6,129 bases of DNA from Gammaproteobacteria bacterium (GCA_030425615.1 JAUIAI010000188.1:1-6129), one strand, 5' to 3'. Shown: positions 1 to 6,100, numbered from the stretch's first letter. The notes: generated by a model from the sequence alone, not told the origin. Program-made: numbers and translations.

Positions 1-107
1 CGGTCGGCATCGACCATGGCAGGTTCGTCCGGCGCGCGGGCGATCGTCCCGGCAAGCAGGTGGACGATGCTCGGGTGAGCCTGCAGGGACGGCTCGACGG
101 TAGGCAT
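1..107 (-). CDS. AMP-dependent acyl-CoA synthetase/ligase, N-terminal fragment (cut by window edge)
   Basis: This is the first 35 codons of a leftward gene whose remainder lies outside the window. The start is the ATG at 107-105, with GGAG at 119-116, eight bases upstream. The readable protein begins MPTVEPSLQ and then has SIVHLLAGTIARAPDEPAMV followed by DAD. The pattern of a helix, 'ARAPDxPA', then 'VDAD' is what I recognise from the N-termini of AMP-forming acyl-CoA synthetases, just before the usual 'LTYAEL' segment. Such enzymes activate a carboxylic acid to acyl-AMP and then to the CoA thioester in the cytoplasm. No catalytic motif is inside the window, so the family call rests on this short stretch alone. 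The divergent thiolase next door fits a role in CoA-thioester metabolism. The substrate cannot be read. Confidence 0.6.
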   Translation of the reverse strand, partial: MPTVEPSLQAHPSIVHLLAGTIARAPDEPAMVDAD

Positions 108-206
108 GAAACGGTCTCCGGAGGGACGCGATGGCGAAGGTATCGAGCATAGTCCAATGACGCCCGTGGCATGCTCACGCTTTCGCCCGAGCGGCGCGGC
201 ACTTGC

Positions 207-210
207 GGAG
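207..210 (+). promoter_or_regulatory. Shine-Dalgarno site that sets the thiolase start
   Basis: GGAG lies five bases before the ATG at 216. The longer in-frame start at 171 has no comparable site and would add 15 residues unlike a thiolase N-terminus. Starting at 216 also puts the nucleophilic cysteine at residue 90, close to Cys89 of the Zoogloea thiolase. Confidence 0.65.
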
Positions 211-215
211 CCTTC

Positions 216-1421
216 ATGAACCTTCAAGCCGAAATTCCCTACGGTGTCTACTGGTCCACTCCGTTCGCCAAGTGGCAGGGCAGCTTCGCCGATCTGCATG
301 CCGTGCGGTTCGCCGCCCACGTGGCGCGCGAGGAGCTGACCCGGCGCGACATACCGCTCGAGAGCTTCGATGCCGGGGTTCTCGGACTGTCCGTGCCGCA
401 GAAACACTCGTTCTACGGGCTGCCCTGGCTGGCCGGCCTGATCGGTGCGCCGCAGATCGCCGGACCGACGATCTCGCAAGCCTGCGCCACTGGTGCACGC
501 AGCCTCCTGGCCGCCGCGCAGGACATCGGCGCCGGGCAGGCGTCCTGCACGCTGGTGGTCTGCGCCGACCGCACGTCCAATGGCCCCCACGTCTACTACC
601 CCGCCATGCGCGCGCCCGGCGGCACCGGCACCGCCGAAGACTGGGTGATGGACAACTTCGGCTGCGATCCGCTCGGCAACCATGCCATGGTCACCACGGC
701 CGAGAACGTCGCGAAACGCTACGGCTTCGACACGGCCGCGCAGCACGAGGTCGTGCTGCAGCGCCAGGAGCAGTATCAGGCCGCGCTGGCCGACGACCAC
801 GCGTTTCAGCGCCGCTACATGACCCTGCCCTTCTCCGTGCCCGATCCTGCGTTCCGCAAGACGGTGGCACGGCTCGACGGCGACGAAGGCATCTTCCCGA
901 GCACGGCCGAGGGACTGGCGAAGCTGAAACCCGTGGCGAAGGAAGGCACGGTCACGTTCGGTGGCCAGACCCATCCGGCCGACGGCAGCACGGGGCTCGT
1001 CCTGACCACGCCGGAGAAGGCGCGTGAGCTGTCGCGCGATCCCGGCATCGCCGTACGCCTGCGGGGGTTCGGCCAGACCCGTGCCGAACTCGCGATGATG
1101 CCCACGGCACCCGTGCCGGCGGCTCGCGCCGCCCTGGCGCAGGCCGGTGTGGGCATCGCCGACATCACCGCCATCAAGACCCACAACCCGTTCGCGGTCA
1201 ACGACCTGGTGTTCGCCCGTGAGTTCGGCGTGGACACGGGCCGCCTCAACAACTACGGCTGCTCGCTGATCTGGGGCCACCCGCAGGCGCCCACGGGGCT
1301 GCGCAGCATCGTGGAGCTCATCGAGGAACTGGCGCTGCGCGGCGGCGGGCTCGGCCTGTTCACCGGCTGCGCGGCCGGAGACACGGCGATGGCGGTGGTG
1401 ATCGAGGTGGCTGACCGCTGA
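216..1421 (+). CDS. Thiolase-family protein (acetyl-CoA acetyltransferase-like)
   Basis: This is a 401-residue cytoplasmic protein of the thiolase superfamily, which joins or cleaves acyl chains as CoA thioesters. The ATG at 216 was chosen because of its Shine-Dalgarno site. With that numbering the nucleophile is Cys90 in SQACATGARS. A second-half motif THNPFAVND holds His323, where classical thiolases have Asn of NEAF. The catalytic histidine is His355 in WGHPQAPTG, and the acid/base cysteine is Cys385 in TGCAAGD. The spacings His323-His355 (32) and His355-Cys385 (30) match Asn316-His348-Cys378 of the Zoogloea enzyme, as I recall it. A histidine at the Asn position recalls the HDCF motif of SCP2-type thiolases, so this is probably not a standard acetoacetyl-CoA thiolase. 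Length is normal for the family. It diverges from the acyl-CoA synthetase-like gene with about 108 bp between starts. The substrate is unknown. Confidence 0.88.
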   Translation: MNLQAEIPYGVYWSTPFAKWQGSFADLHAVRFAAHVAREELTRRDIPLESFDAGVLGLSVPQKHSFYGLPWLAGLIGAPQIAGPTISQACATGARSLLAAAQDIGAGQASCTLVVCADRTSNGPHVYYPAMRAPGGTGTAEDWVMDNFGCDPLGNHAMVTTAENVAKRYGFDTAAQHEVVLQRQEQYQAALADDHAFQRRYMTLPFSVPDPAFRKTVARLDGDEGIFPSTAEGLAKLKPVAKEGTVTFGGQTHPADGSTGLVLTTPEKARELSRDPGIAVRLRGFGQTRAELAMMPTAPVPAARAALAQAGVGIADITAIKTHNPFAVNDLVFAREFGVDTGRLNNYGCSLIWGHPQAPTGLRSIVELIEELALRGGGLGLFTGCAAGDTAMAVVIEVADR

Positions 1422-1448
1422 ATGGCGTGTGCGGGGGCCGGGCGCCAG

Positions 1449-1460
1449 ACTTTCGAAAGT
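1449..1460. repeat. Perfect 12-bp palindrome with an extra half-site
   Basis: ACTTTCGAAAGT is its own reverse complement. The half GAAAGT (1455-1460) recurs as a direct copy at 1473-1478, 18 bp further on. It lies 28 bp after the thiolase stop and upstream of the antitoxin promoter candidate. It could be a regulator binding site. A 12-bp palindrome without a loop or T-run is not a good terminator. Confidence 0.5.
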
Positions 1461-1482
1461 GGCTCGTGCAGGGAAAGTCCTC

Positions 1483-1525
1483 CCGACAGTCACCTGGTGC
1501 GTTAGCATATTGGTGTTTTGTCACC
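1483..1525 (+). promoter_or_regulatory. Candidate promoter and operator of the antitoxin-toxin-regulator run
   Basis: A possible -35 box CCGACA (1483-1488) and -10 box CATATT (1506-1511) are separated by exactly 17 bp, and each matches the sigma-70 consensus at four of six positions. Two inverted pairs of the same half-site sit around the -10 box: CACC-T-GGTG (1491-1499) in the spacer and GGTG-6 nt-CACC (1512-1525) over the expected transcription start. Ribbon-helix-helix antitoxins usually repress their own promoter through short repeated half-sites, so this is a good candidate operator. The assignment is by inspection only. Confidence 0.42.
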
Positions 1526-1538
1526 TTGCACTGAGCTC

Positions 1539-1778
1539 ATGAGCCGCCTGACGATCACTCTCTCTGAAAGCCGCTACAAGGCGCTCAAGGAAGCCGCCGT
1601 CCAGCGTAACAAGACCATCGGCCAGTTGATCGACGAGAGCCTGGAGTTCTACGGCATCAAGTCGCGCGAGAGTGCCCAGGAACTCGTTCGGCGAGCCCGG
1701 GAGCGTGCCGGGTTGTCGGAAGAAGGGGCTGGAAAGATGGCCAACGACGCCGTCAGGGCATCACGTCGCGCGCGCTGA
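1539..1778 (+). CDS. Ribbon-helix-helix antitoxin (partner of PIN toxin)
   Basis: This is a 79-residue protein. Residues 1-9 (MSRLTITLS) form the DNA-binding beta strand. Two helices follow, roughly 10-25 (starting ESRYKALKEAA) and 27-40 (IGQLIDESLEFYG), as in Arc/MetJ-type dimers. The basic C-terminal tail, with GLSEEGAGKMANDAV near residues 58-72, resembles the toxin-binding tails of antitoxins paired with PIN_3 toxins. The role expected is to bind and neutralise the RNase encoded just downstream and, with it, to repress the promoter. I chose the ATG at 1539. A longer TTG start at 1518 would fall about at the predicted transcription start. The Shine-Dalgarno site is weak (GAG at 1533-1535). 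Four bases separate its stop from the toxin start. Confidence 0.8.
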   Translation: MSRLTITLSESRYKALKEAAVQRNKTIGQLIDESLEFYGIKSRESAQELVRRARERAGLSEEGAGKMANDAVRASRRAR

Positions 1779-1782
1779 GGCG

Positions 1783-2217
1783 ATGGCTGCCTCAGCGGGT
1801 ATCGCGATCATCGACACCCATGTGGTCGTCGCCGGTCTGCTCACCGCAAGCGGGGAATCGGCTGTCGTGCACGGGCTGCAGGGCATGCTCGCGCCGGCAT
1901 TCCCCTACGTCGTTTCCGAGGCGCTGATCGCTGAATATCGGGCCGTGCTATTGCGGCCGAAGCTGTGCCGCCTGCACGGGCTGAGCCCTGACGAAGTGGA
2001 CGAGATCCTGACCGCGCTCGTGCAGAATGCCATCGTGCTGGCACCGACGGAGCCTGCCGGGCTCCGTGCGCCCGACCCGGGCGATCAGTTTCTCTGGGAC
2101 CTGATGGCGATGCGCGAGGATCTGCTGTTGATCACGGGGGACCAGCGCCTGCTGTCTGCCGCCGATCTGAAGGGCCGAATCCTGAGCGCACGCCAGTTCT
2201 TCCACATGCACCCATGA
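1783..2217 (+). CDS. PIN-domain toxin, PIN_3 / COG1569-like RNase
   Basis: This is a 144-residue protein with the layout of toxin PIN domains, metal-dependent single-strand RNases. The acidic set is visible: Asp11 in IIDTHVVV, Glu51 in SEALIAEYRAVLLRPK, Asp101 in DPGDQFLWDL and Asp120 in LLITGDQRLL. The stretch RPKLCRLHGLSPDEVDEIL is typical of the PIN_3 subgroup. One oddity is His13 where most relatives have Asn (DTN). The ATG at 1783 gives a normal short lead into the first strand. A GTG start at 1672 would overlap the antitoxin heavily and add 37 residues of shadow sequence. With only four bases after the antitoxin stop, translation is probably coupled. Its own stop overlaps the regulator start as ATGA. 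Confidence 0.85.
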   Translation: MAASAGIAIIDTHVVVAGLLTASGESAVVHGLQGMLAPAFPYVVSEALIAEYRAVLLRPKLCRLHGLSPDEVDEILTALVQNAIVLAPTEPAGLRAPDPGDQFLWDLMAMREDLLLITGDQRLLSAADLKGRILSARQFFHMHP

Positions 2218-3080
2218 CCGACCAGCCGCTGTACCTCACCACCCGCGAAGTCGCCGAACTGCTGCGTGTCAAGGAGCGCAAGGTCTACGACCTTGCCGCG
2301 GCCGGCGAGATTCCGCACCGGCGCATCACGGGCAAGCTGCTCTTCCCCGCGGGAGAGATCGAAACCTGGATCGCCGGCGGCGGCGAGCCCGCGGATCGTG
2401 CCGCGCCGGACGTGCTCACCGGCTCGCACGATCCGCTGCTCGACTGGGCGATCCTCGAATCCGGTTCGGGGCTGGCCACGCGCTGGAACGGCAGTCTGAA
2501 CGGGCTCGACGTGTTCGCGGCGGGCGAGGCCGCCGCGGCCGGCTTGCACGTGCGTGACGACGATGGCTGGAACCTGCGCACGGTCGGTGCGCGAGGCCTC
2601 TCGAACTGTGTCCTGATCGCCTGGGCGACACGCAGCCGCGGGCTGATCCTGGCCCCCGCCCTGGCCGGTGATATCCGCGGCATCGCCGATCTGCGAGGTC
2701 GCCGGGTCGTTCTGCGACAGCCGGGCGCGGGCGCCGCCGCGCTGTTCGATGCCCTCCTGACCAAAGCCGGCATGACGCGCGACGACATCATCGTGGCGCA
2801 GTCCCTGGCCCGTACCGAGACCGACGCCGCCGCCGCGGTCTCCGCCGGCGAGGCCGATGCCGCGATGGGTATCGCGGCGTCGGCCCGTCAATACCATCTG
2901 GCGTTCGCTCCGTTGCTCGAAGAGCGCTTCGATCTGCTGATCGATCGCCGGGCCTACTTCACGCCGTCGTTCCAGCGGCTGCTCGCGTTCACGCGCACGG
3001 ACGCGTTCCGGAGCAAGGCTGCGAACATGGACGGCTACGACGTCGGCGAGCTCGGTTCAGTGCGCTGGCTCTCGCCCTGA
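2214..3080 (+). CDS. One-component regulator: excisionase-type HTH plus PBP-like ligand domain
   Basis: This is a 288-residue protein. Residues 7-53 are an excisionase/MerR-like helix-turn-helix (YLTTREVAELLRVKERKVYD ... GKLLFPAGEIETWI). Residues about 70-260 look like the PBP-like domain (PF12727), with GSHDPLLDWAI (70-80), GSLNGLDVFAAGEAAAAGLH (93-112) and ADLRGRRVVLRQPGAGAAAL (158-177). There is no signal peptide or membrane segment, so it is cytoplasmic. From family knowledge, such fusions and MoeA-linked copies of this domain are associated with molybdate or molybdenum cofactor. Sensing an oxyanion here is inferred. The GSGTR motif I expect after RQ is replaced by GAGAA. No Shine-Dalgarno site precedes the ATG, and the ATGA overlap with the toxin suggests translational coupling. 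Its last 46 bp overlap the convergent ABC ATPase gene. Confidence 0.8.
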   Translation: MTDQPLYLTTREVAELLRVKERKVYDLAAAGEIPHRRITGKLLFPAGEIETWIAGGGEPADRAAPDVLTGSHDPLLDWAILESGSGLATRWNGSLNGLDVFAAGEAAAAGLHVRDDDGWNLRTVGARGLSNCVLIAWATRSRGLILAPALAGDIRGIADLRGRRVVLRQPGAGAAALFDALLTKAGMTRDDIIVAQSLARTETDAAAAVSAGEADAAMGIAASARQYHLAFAPLLEERFDLLIDRRAYFTPSFQRLLAFTRTDAFRSKAANMDGYDVGELGSVRWLSP

Positions 3081-3904
3081 GCGCAGGGGTTGTGCGAAGC
3101 CGGATCGCAGCGGGCGACCGGGCCGGCGCGCGCCAGCGACGGGACGCAGACCGCCCGGCCGTCTGACAACCGCTCGACCCGCACGCCGACCCCGTAGACG
3201 TCGCTCAGCGTCTGCGCGGTCAGCGCATCGGCAGGCGCGCCCGCGGCGACGATGCGCCCTTCGTGCAGCAGCGCCACGCGGGAACCCACCGCCAGGGCAT
3301 GGTCCGGATCATGGGTGGACAGGACCACCGTCAGACCGTGCGCCGCGAGCGCGACGACTTCGGACAGCACCCGTGCCTGATTGCCGAAATCCAGACTGGC
3401 TGTGGGCTCGTCCATGACCAGAACCCCGGCCTCCTGGGCGAGCGCGCGGGCGACCAGCACGAGCTGGCGCTGGCCGCCCGACAGGCGTGTGACGTCGGAC
3501 GCCGCCAGCGACTCGATCCCCAGCCGGCCCAACGCATCGTGCGCAATGCGTTCGTCGTCGCGCCCCGGCTGCGCGAACGGCCCCAGTCGTGCGGTGCGCC
3601 CCATCAAGACCACCTCGAGCGCCGTGAACGCGAACGGCAGTGTCTGCGCCTGCGGCACGTACGCCACCCGGCGGGCCACCTGCGCGCGCGACAGTGCGCT
3701 CAGCGGCCGCCCGTCCAGCAGTACGCGTCCGCCCTGCGCGGGCAACAACCCGAGCAGCGTCTTGAACAGCGTGGTCTTGCCCGAGCCGTTGGGACCGAGC
3801 AGGCAGAGCACATCACCAGCGCCCGCCTCGAGTGACAGCCCCGTGCCCACGCGACGAGACGGATAGCCGATGTCCAATGCTTCGGCGACCAGCCTTACGC
3901 CCAT
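3035..3904 (-). CDS. ABC transporter ATP-binding protein (FecE/BtuD/MolC-like)
   Basis: This is a 289-residue ATPase that powers the importer encoded with it, on the cytoplasmic face of the membrane. All motifs are present: Walker A GPNGSGKT (37-44), Q-loop Gln85 in YVPQ, signature LSGGQ (141-145), Walker B VLVMDE (161-166), D-loop SLD, and H-loop His198 in STHD. The subtype is that of siderophore, cobalamin and MolC-type importers, matching its permease. The start ATG overlaps the permease stop by 10 nt. The conserved domain ends near residue 256. The remaining tail of about 33 residues is poorly ordered in appearance, contains Cys266 and Cys274, and is partly encoded in the overlap with the regulator gene. 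The tail may have arisen by loss of an earlier stop codon. The substrate cannot be read from this subunit. Confidence 0.93.
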   Translation of the reverse strand: MGVRLVAEALDIGYPSRRVGTGLSLEAGAGDVLCLLGPNGSGKTTLFKTLLGLLPAQGGRVLLDGRPLSALSRAQVARRVAYVPQAQTLPFAFTALEVVLMGRTARLGPFAQPGRDDERIAHDALGRLGIESLAASDVTRLSGGQRQLVLVARALAQEAGVLVMDEPTASLDFGNQARVLSEVVALAAHGLTVVLSTHDPDHALAVGSRVALLHEGRIVAAGAPADALTAQTLSDVYGVGVRVERLSDGRAVCVPSLARAGPVARCDPASHNPCAQGESQRTEPSSPTS

Positions 3905-4938
3905 GCCCGCCGTCCCCGCATCAGCAGCCAGAGGAAGAACGGCGCACCCACCACGGCCGTGAGGATGCCCAGCGGCACCTCGGTCCCCGAAATCGTGCGC
4001 GCAAGCGTGTCCACGATCAGCAGATACCCCGCGCCGAGCAACGCGGCAGCCGGCAACAGACGCCCGAACCCGGGCCCTGTGAGCATGCGCGCAATGTGTG
4101 GGATGACGAGCCCCACCCAGCCCACCACCCCGGCAATGGCCACGACGCTGGCCGTGATCAGCGTGGCGCAGACGATCACGAGCATCCGCAGCCGGCCGGC
4201 CTCGACACCGAGCGCGCGCGCCTCCTCGTCGCCCAGCGAGAGTACGTTGATGCGCCAGCGCAGCAGCACCAGCGGCACGAGGCCGAGCGCCACGACCGGC
4301 ACCCCCGGCCAGATGTCCGCACCCTTGACCCCGGCCAGGCTGCCCAGGAGCCAGAAGGTGATCGCAGGCAACTGGTCGTAGGGATCTGCCAGCACCTTCA
4401 GCAGCGACGTGGCCGCGCCGGTCAGCGCGCCGACGACCACACCGGCGAGCACCAGGATCAGCGTGCGGTCGCCGCTGCGCACGGCGGCCGCCACGACCGT
4501 GACGAGTCCAACGGCGGCGAGTCCGCCCATGAACCCCATCAGCTGGATCGCCGCCACCGGCAGCGACAGGAAGATGCCGAGCACCGCGCCGAGCCCGGCC
4601 CCGGCCGAAACGCCCAGGATGTCCGGCGACACCAGCGGGTTGCGGAACAGGGCCTGGTAACAGGCCCCGGCCGCCGCCAGCGCGGCCCCCACCAGCAGCG
4701 CGGCCAGCACGCGCGGCAGGCGGATCGACAACAATACGGTGGCTTCGGGCCCGGGGACGACTTCGCCGGTGAGCGCGCGCGCGAGCACCCTCAGGGCATC
4801 GGCCGGTGCAAGCGGGAACGGCCCCGTGAGCAGCGCCCAGAACGCCGCGAGGACGACGAGGACGGTCAGGCCACCGACAAGGCCGACGCGCGCGCGCCCA
4901 CGCGCCGCAGGGCTCAGGGTCGACGCCCGTTCGCCCAT
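3895..4938 (-). CDS. FecCD-family ABC transporter permease (MolB/BtuC-like)
   Basis: This is a 347-residue inner-membrane permease, the length usual for the FecCD family with about ten membrane helices. Hallmarks are RLPRVLAALLVGAALAAAG (73-91), the FRNPLVSPDILGVSAGAG stretch (98-115), the coupling-helix segment GDEEARALGV (236-245) that contacts the ATPase, and WVGLVIPHIARMLTGPGFGR (274-293). It should form a homodimer that passes the substrate from the binding protein inward. I chose the ATG at 4938, which overlaps the end of the binding-protein gene by 25 bp. The reading frame is open as far as 5061, but the extra 41 residues are arginine-rich and look like antisense-frame shadow of the upstream gene. 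There is no clear Shine-Dalgarno site, so coupling to the upstream gene is likely. Confidence 0.92.
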   Translation of the reverse strand: MGERASTLSPAARGRARVGLVGGLTVLVVLAAFWALLTGPFPLAPADALRVLARALTGEVVPGPEATVLLSIRLPRVLAALLVGAALAAAGACYQALFRNPLVSPDILGVSAGAGLGAVLGIFLSLPVAAIQLMGFMGGLAAVGLVTVVAAAVRSGDRTLILVLAGVVVGALTGAATSLLKVLADPYDQLPAITFWLLGSLAGVKGADIWPGVPVVALGLVPLVLLRWRINVLSLGDEEARALGVEAGRLRMLVIVCATLITASVVAIAGVVGWVGLVIPHIARMLTGPGFGRLLPAAALLGAGYLLIVDTLARTISGTEVPLGILTAVVGAPFFLWLLMRGRRAWA

Positions 4939-6080
4939 TGGAGCAGCGTGTCGAGCTCGGCCTCGCCGAGAGTCACGTGGTACCAGCGTGCGTAGAACTC
5001 GGCGGTCTCTCGGCGCAGGTCGCCCGGCCAGCGCTGCGGGTAGAACCGCCCTGCGAGCCATTTCAGACCCATGAGCCTGTTGACGGAGGGCGGCCGGTCG
5101 ATCCAGCCGAAGGGCGCCGTGGGCGACAGGAACACCCGCCCTTCGCGCACCGCGCGGATGCCGCGCCAGAGCGGATCGTCCCAGACCTGCTCGTAGAAAC
5201 GGCCGTCCCAGGTGATGATCGTGTCCGGATCGGCGACGATGATCTGCTCCGGGCTGGTGGGCACGATGCCGTACCGGCCCGGCACGTCGGCCACGTTGCG
5301 CCCGCCCGCGCGTTCGATGATCTCGGAATTGATCGAGCCCTTGAGACCGGTTTCGAGTCCGTCCGGCCCGCGCGCCAGATAGACGCGCGGCCGCTCGCCC
5401 TCGGGCACCGCGCCCAGTGCGGCATCGAGCGCGGCGAACGTGGCCTCGACATCGGCCGCCAGGGCCTCGCCGCGTGCCGGCACACCGAGCGCCTCGCCCA
5501 GCAGCCGCACCGATGCGGCGGTGTTCTCGAAGCGGCCGTCCACCAGCAGGTACGGAATGCCGGTCTGCGCCTGTACCCGATCGGCGAGGTCGACATAGGT
5601 GTCGCGCACCGAGCCGAAATCGATGATCAGATCGGGCGCGAGCGCGAGCACCCGTTCGAGGTTGGCTTCACCGCCGCGCCCGGTGAGGCGCCCGGTCTCG
5701 GGCAGTTCGCGATACGGCTCGGCCACGTAGGGCTTCTCGATCTCGCGCAAGGCGCGTGGCCAGCCGAGCAGGGCCTCGGGCTTGAGTGCATAGACGAGCA
5801 CCGAGGCCGGCGGACCCGCGGCGAACACCCGGTTCACCTGCTCGGGCAGCTCCACGACGCGGCCGGCCGAGTCGGTGACCGGGCGCGCCTGCAGCGGCGA
5901 GGCCAGCGCGGCGAGCAGCAGCAGGCCGGCGACGTTGCGGACGCCGCGGTCAACAGCTGTCGCGACTCGGTAGCCGAAGCCGTGCCATGAGGACGCCGAC
6001 CCAAGGACACCGAGCCCCGGGCGCGCAAGATCTGCACGCCTCCTGCGAAACCCCATCGCTACCTGTACCTCGCCGGGCAT
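4914..6080 (-). CDS. ABC transporter substrate-binding protein, MolA/FepB-like (molybdate/tungstate or iron chelate)
   Basis: This is a 388-residue protein as read from the ATG at 6080. After a hydrophobic segment (50-60, VAGLLLLAALA) and a likely cleavage after Ala65 (SPLQA), the mature part starts RPVTDSAGRVVELPEQVNRV, the classic opening of class III binding proteins. ANLERVLALAPDLIIDFG (139-156) belongs to the first lobe, and SPEQIIVADPDTIITW (276-291) to the second. The segment PFGWIDRPPSVNRLMGLKWL (323-342) recalls the subgroup that includes MolA, which binds molybdate/tungstate. That substrate is therefore my best guess, with iron chelates or cobalamin as alternatives. It would act in the periplasm and feed the permease encoded next. 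The odd point is the roughly 49-residue stretch before the hydrophobic core. No in-frame ATG, GTG or TTG closer than residue 9 exists. Confidence 0.87.
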   Translation of the reverse strand: MPGEVQVAMGFRRRRADLARPGLGVLGSASSWHGFGYRVATAVDRGVRNVAGLLLLAALASPLQARPVTDSAGRVVELPEQVNRVFAAGPPASVLVYALKPEALLGWPRALREIEKPYVAEPYRELPETGRLTGRGGEANLERVLALAPDLIIDFGSVRDTYVDLADRVQAQTGIPYLLVDGRFENTAASVRLLGEALGVPARGEALAADVEATFAALDAALGAVPEGERPRVYLARGPDGLETGLKGSINSEIIERAGGRNVADVPGRYGIVPTSPEQIIVADPDTIITWDGRFYEQVWDDPLWRGIRAVREGRVFLSPTAPFGWIDRPPSVNRLMGLKWLAGRFYPQRWPGDLRRETAEFYARWYHVTLGEAELDTLLQWANGRRP

Positions 6081-6100
6081 CGGCCCACTCCTGTGTACCT
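6064..6100. repeat. Pair of TGTACCT direct repeats around the binding-protein start
   Basis: TGTACCT occurs at 6064-6070 and again at 6094-6100, exactly 30 bp apart, on either side of the binding-protein start codon. About three helical turns of spacing would suit a regulator bound to one DNA face. The sites are short and could be chance. Confidence 0.2.
6088..6092 (-). promoter_or_regulatory. Shine-Dalgarno site of the substrate-binding-protein gene
   Basis: Read on the minus strand this is AGGAG, followed by seven bases and the ATG at 6080-6078. It is the best ribosome site in this part of the window, and it decides for the long N-terminus over the alternative ATG at residue 9. The remaining bases to 6129 probably belong to the operon's leader or promoter. 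I see no clear -10/-35 pair or riboswitch core in them. Confidence 0.6.

Noticed and set aside
2085..2897. Minus-strand open frame opposite the toxin end and regulator
   Set aside because: Its composition is low in hydrophobic core, with many Gly/Arg/Gln residues. The plus strand has clear HTH and PBP-like motifs.
3075..3088. CCCTG-AGCG-CAGGG hairpin over the regulator stop codon, a possible terminator
   Set aside because: The stem is only five pairs and no T-run follows. It also lies inside the coding region of the opposite-strand ATPase.
3832..4995. Long plus-strand open frame of 387 codons opposite the permease
   Set aside because: Its product is rich in His, Arg, Gln and Glu with no recognisable domain. 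The minus strand carries a clear FecCD permease, so this is GC-driven shadow.
4939..5061. Upstream start for the permease adding 41 residues
   Set aside because: The added stretch is arginine-rich, lies within the binding-protein gene and does not resemble a permease N-terminus.
4938..5990. Plus-strand open frame of 350 codons opposite the binding protein
   Set aside because: It has no family motif and is antisense to a well-supported gene.
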